Assembly: GCA_028696755.1 (NCBI GenBank)
Contig: JAQVGK010000157.1
Span: forward strand, 1-7,577
Reading direction: 5' to 3'
Origin: Bacteroidales bacterium
GTDB taxonomy: Bacteria > Bacteroidota > Bacteroidia > Bacteroidales > ML635J-15
DNA: 7,577 bases
Part shown: piece after piece, positions 6,625 to 7,577 of the stretch
Layout of the letters: each line of letters opens with the position of its first letter
How positions within the stretch are numbered: position 1 is the first letter of the stretch
The notes under the pieces: model-generated
What the model saw: the letters and a program-made list of their open reading frames with translations, nothing else
What the model was told of the DNA's origin: nothing
The model's database searches: none
Position numbers and translations under genes: made by a program

Positions 6625-7434
6625 TTAAATTTTCTTTTTGTTTTGAAGATATAACTCTCGATACCTCAAAAAGGTTGCATAAGCGCTTGTTTTTGAAATG
6701 AAAAATCCTGTTTTCCCGTCTAAAAATCCAAGTTTAAGAAAGAAAACGGAAAAAAACCGGAAAATTGATTTAAAATATCCAGCTAATAGAGATGATTTTT
6801 TACCTTTCTTATAATCACTCAATGCATTTAATCTTGCAAACTTTTCGGCCTGCTTCAGATGTTCATTTCTGGATTTATAGGTAAAATGAAGTATATCTCC
6901 CTTAAGCATATAATTTGTCGGACTTGCACTAAAAACTAAATTTTCGTGTATTGTTCCCTCCCATTTTGCAAATATTCGGTTAAATATTCTTATTTTTCGA
7001 TCAGGGTACCATCCACAAAAGCGTATAGGTTTTCCGCAATGGTGATTTAAGCGATTAAAGCTTAAAGCAATATTCTCCGAATCAATAACAAAATCAATAA
7101 TAGAATGCCTAAGTTCATCCGACAAACACTCATCTGCATCAAGCGAGAGAATCAAATCATACTTTGCTAAAGAGTTTGCATAATTCTTTTGTGAACTATA
7201 GTCATCAAATTCCCGAAAAAAGAATCTGCATTTGTATGTCTCACATATTTCTTTCGTTTTGTCTGCAGACCCCGAATCAACAACAACTATGTCTGAACAT
7301 AAATCTACAACAGACTTAAGGCATCTTTCAATATTTGCCTCCTCATTAAAAGTAATTATTACAACACTAAAGCCTTCCACCGAAAAAAATTTGTAACAAA
7401 AATACAGAAAATTCATCAATAATTCATTATCCAC
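6625..7434 (-). CDS. Family 2 glycosyltransferase, WaaE/KdtX-like; start uncertain
   Basis: This is a GT-A fold transferase that probably adds a sugar to a lipopolysaccharide core or other surface glycan at the inner membrane. The longest frame starts at a GTG (269 residues). Numbering from there, FSVVIITFNEEANIERCL is at 22-39, VVDSGSADKT at 51-60 binds the nucleotide, SLDADE at 97-102 carries the DxD metal site (D99, D101), and GWYPDRKIRIFNR with WEGTIHE covers 141-163. The hydrophobic, basic C-terminal part with GFLDGKTGFF is typical of the WaaE/KdtX group. Family members normally begin only a few residues before SVVIITFNEE. The 17-18 hydrophobic residues in front are therefore suspicious. 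Alternative starts are ATG at 7416 (263 residues) or GTG at 7380 (251 residues). A -7-like box at 7404-7397 favours the last. An IS30-type transposase ends 24 nt upstream of the GTG at 7434. I see no terminator after the stop. The sugar and acceptor cannot be told from sequence. Confidence 0.88.
   Translation of the reverse strand: MDNELLMNFLYFCYKFFSVEGFSVVIITFNEEANIERCLKSVVDLCSDIVVVDSGSADKTKEICETYKCRFFFREFDDYSSQKNYANSLAKYDLILSLDADECLSDELRHSIIDFVIDSENIALSFNRLNHHCGKPIRFCGWYPDRKIRIFNRIFAKWEGTIHENLVFSASPTNYMLKGDILHFTYKSRNEHLKQAEKFARLNALSDYKKGKKSSLLAGYFKSIFRFFSVFFLKLGFLDGKTGFFISKTSAYATFLRYRELYLQNKKKI
7397..7404 (-). promoter_or_regulatory. Candidate -7 box inside the longest glycosyltransferase frame
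   Basis: On the minus strand this reads TATTTTTG, matching TAnnTTTG. Transcription from it would begin near 7391, only about 11 nt before the GTG at 7380 and after the upstream start candidates. No -33 element lies at a normal distance (TTG motifs are 12 and 29 nt away), so it may be chance in AT-rich DNA. Confidence 0.35.
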
Positions 7435-7458
7435 AAATCGTTTTTATAAGACGTACAT

Positions 7459-7577
7459 TCAACAAGCAAATGCAACTTTATTGTTAACAAAATTATAAAA
7501 TATATTTTTAGGGCAATCATAATTTAGATTTTTTCTAGGTCTTCTATTGATTTTATACTGTATTTCAGTGATATCAT
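7459..7577 (-). CDS. IS30-family transposase, C-terminal fragment cut by the window edge
   Basis: Reading the minus strand from codon 7575-7573 gives 38 residues ending in TGA at 7461-7459. The fragment contains YKINRRPRKNLNYDCPKNIF and ends with KVAFAC. This is the characteristic end of IS30-family DDE transposases, where the last helix of the catalytic core reads roughly LNxRPRKxLxxxTPxExF and the protein ends with a KVAF-like stretch. The catalytic D, D and E residues would lie outside the window. The terminal inverted repeat of the element should lie in the short stretch after the stop, about 7435-7458, but cannot be defined without the other end. Whether the transposase is intact is unknown. 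The other frame across 7577-7524, ending in SIKSIEDLEKI, is judged accidental. Confidence 0.78.
   Translation of the reverse strand, partial: DITEIQYKINRRPRKNLNYDCPKNIFYNFVNNKVAFAC

Noticed and set aside
7524..7577. C-terminal fragment ending SIKSIEDLEKI on the minus strand as the upstream gene
   Set aside because: The neighbouring frame gives the IS30-type signature NRRPRK with a KVAFAC end, which is far more specific and continues to 7459.
1..7577. CRISPR arrays, tandem repeats, ordinary tRNA or rRNA genes, toxin-antitoxin or defence systems
   Set aside because: No regularly spaced repeats, cloverleaf tRNA, rRNA segment or defence-associated domains were seen in reading the window.

Overview
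The window is AT-rich and comes from a member of the Bacteroidota, probably Bacteroidales/Marinilabiliales-like. Four things point there. A short primary sigma factor without region 1.1. A Rho factor with a long charged insertion. A secreted protein with a type IX secretion (T9SS) C-terminal sorting domain. Upstream -7 boxes of the Bacteroidota form TAnnTTTG, with no clear Shine-Dalgarno sequences.

Layout. The left edge (1-346, minus strand) is not protein coding: it is most of a tmRNA (ssrA). Its mature 5' end lies at 346, the tag reading frame encodes GADNYALAA-stop at 251-222, and the 3' tRNA-like end runs off the window. Upstream of it on the same strand are rpe (ribulose-phosphate 3-epimerase, 468-1118) and the housekeeping sigma factor gene rpoD (1203-2072), separated by a compact intrinsic terminator that abuts the rpe promoter. 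Divergent from rpoD is rho (2302-4158, plus strand), with its own promoter, a leader of about 90 nt and a strong intrinsic terminator. Positions 4210-4589 hold no gene. They contain a perfect 13-bp inverted repeat enclosing about 207 bp, which looks like a small non-autonomous mobile element or a decayed insertion sequence. The right part is again on the minus strand: a large exported T9SS cargo protein (4590-6530), a WaaE/KdtX-like family 2 glycosyltransferase (6625-7434, start uncertain), and at the right edge the C-terminal end of an IS30-family transposase.

How the genes relate. The left half is core information processing: transcription initiation (RpoD), termination (Rho) and ribosome rescue (tmRNA), plus a pentose-phosphate enzyme. 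The right half is accessory and envelope related: a surface or secreted protein and a glycosyltransferase that probably modifies a surface glycan, next to an insertion sequence. Each complete gene appears to be its own transcription unit; I see no multi-gene operon that is convincingly co-transcribed.

I found no clear previously undescribed system. The points most worth a second look are the inverted-repeat element after rho, the insertion-sequence junction at the glycosyltransferase start, the disordered insertion in Rho, and the rho leader.
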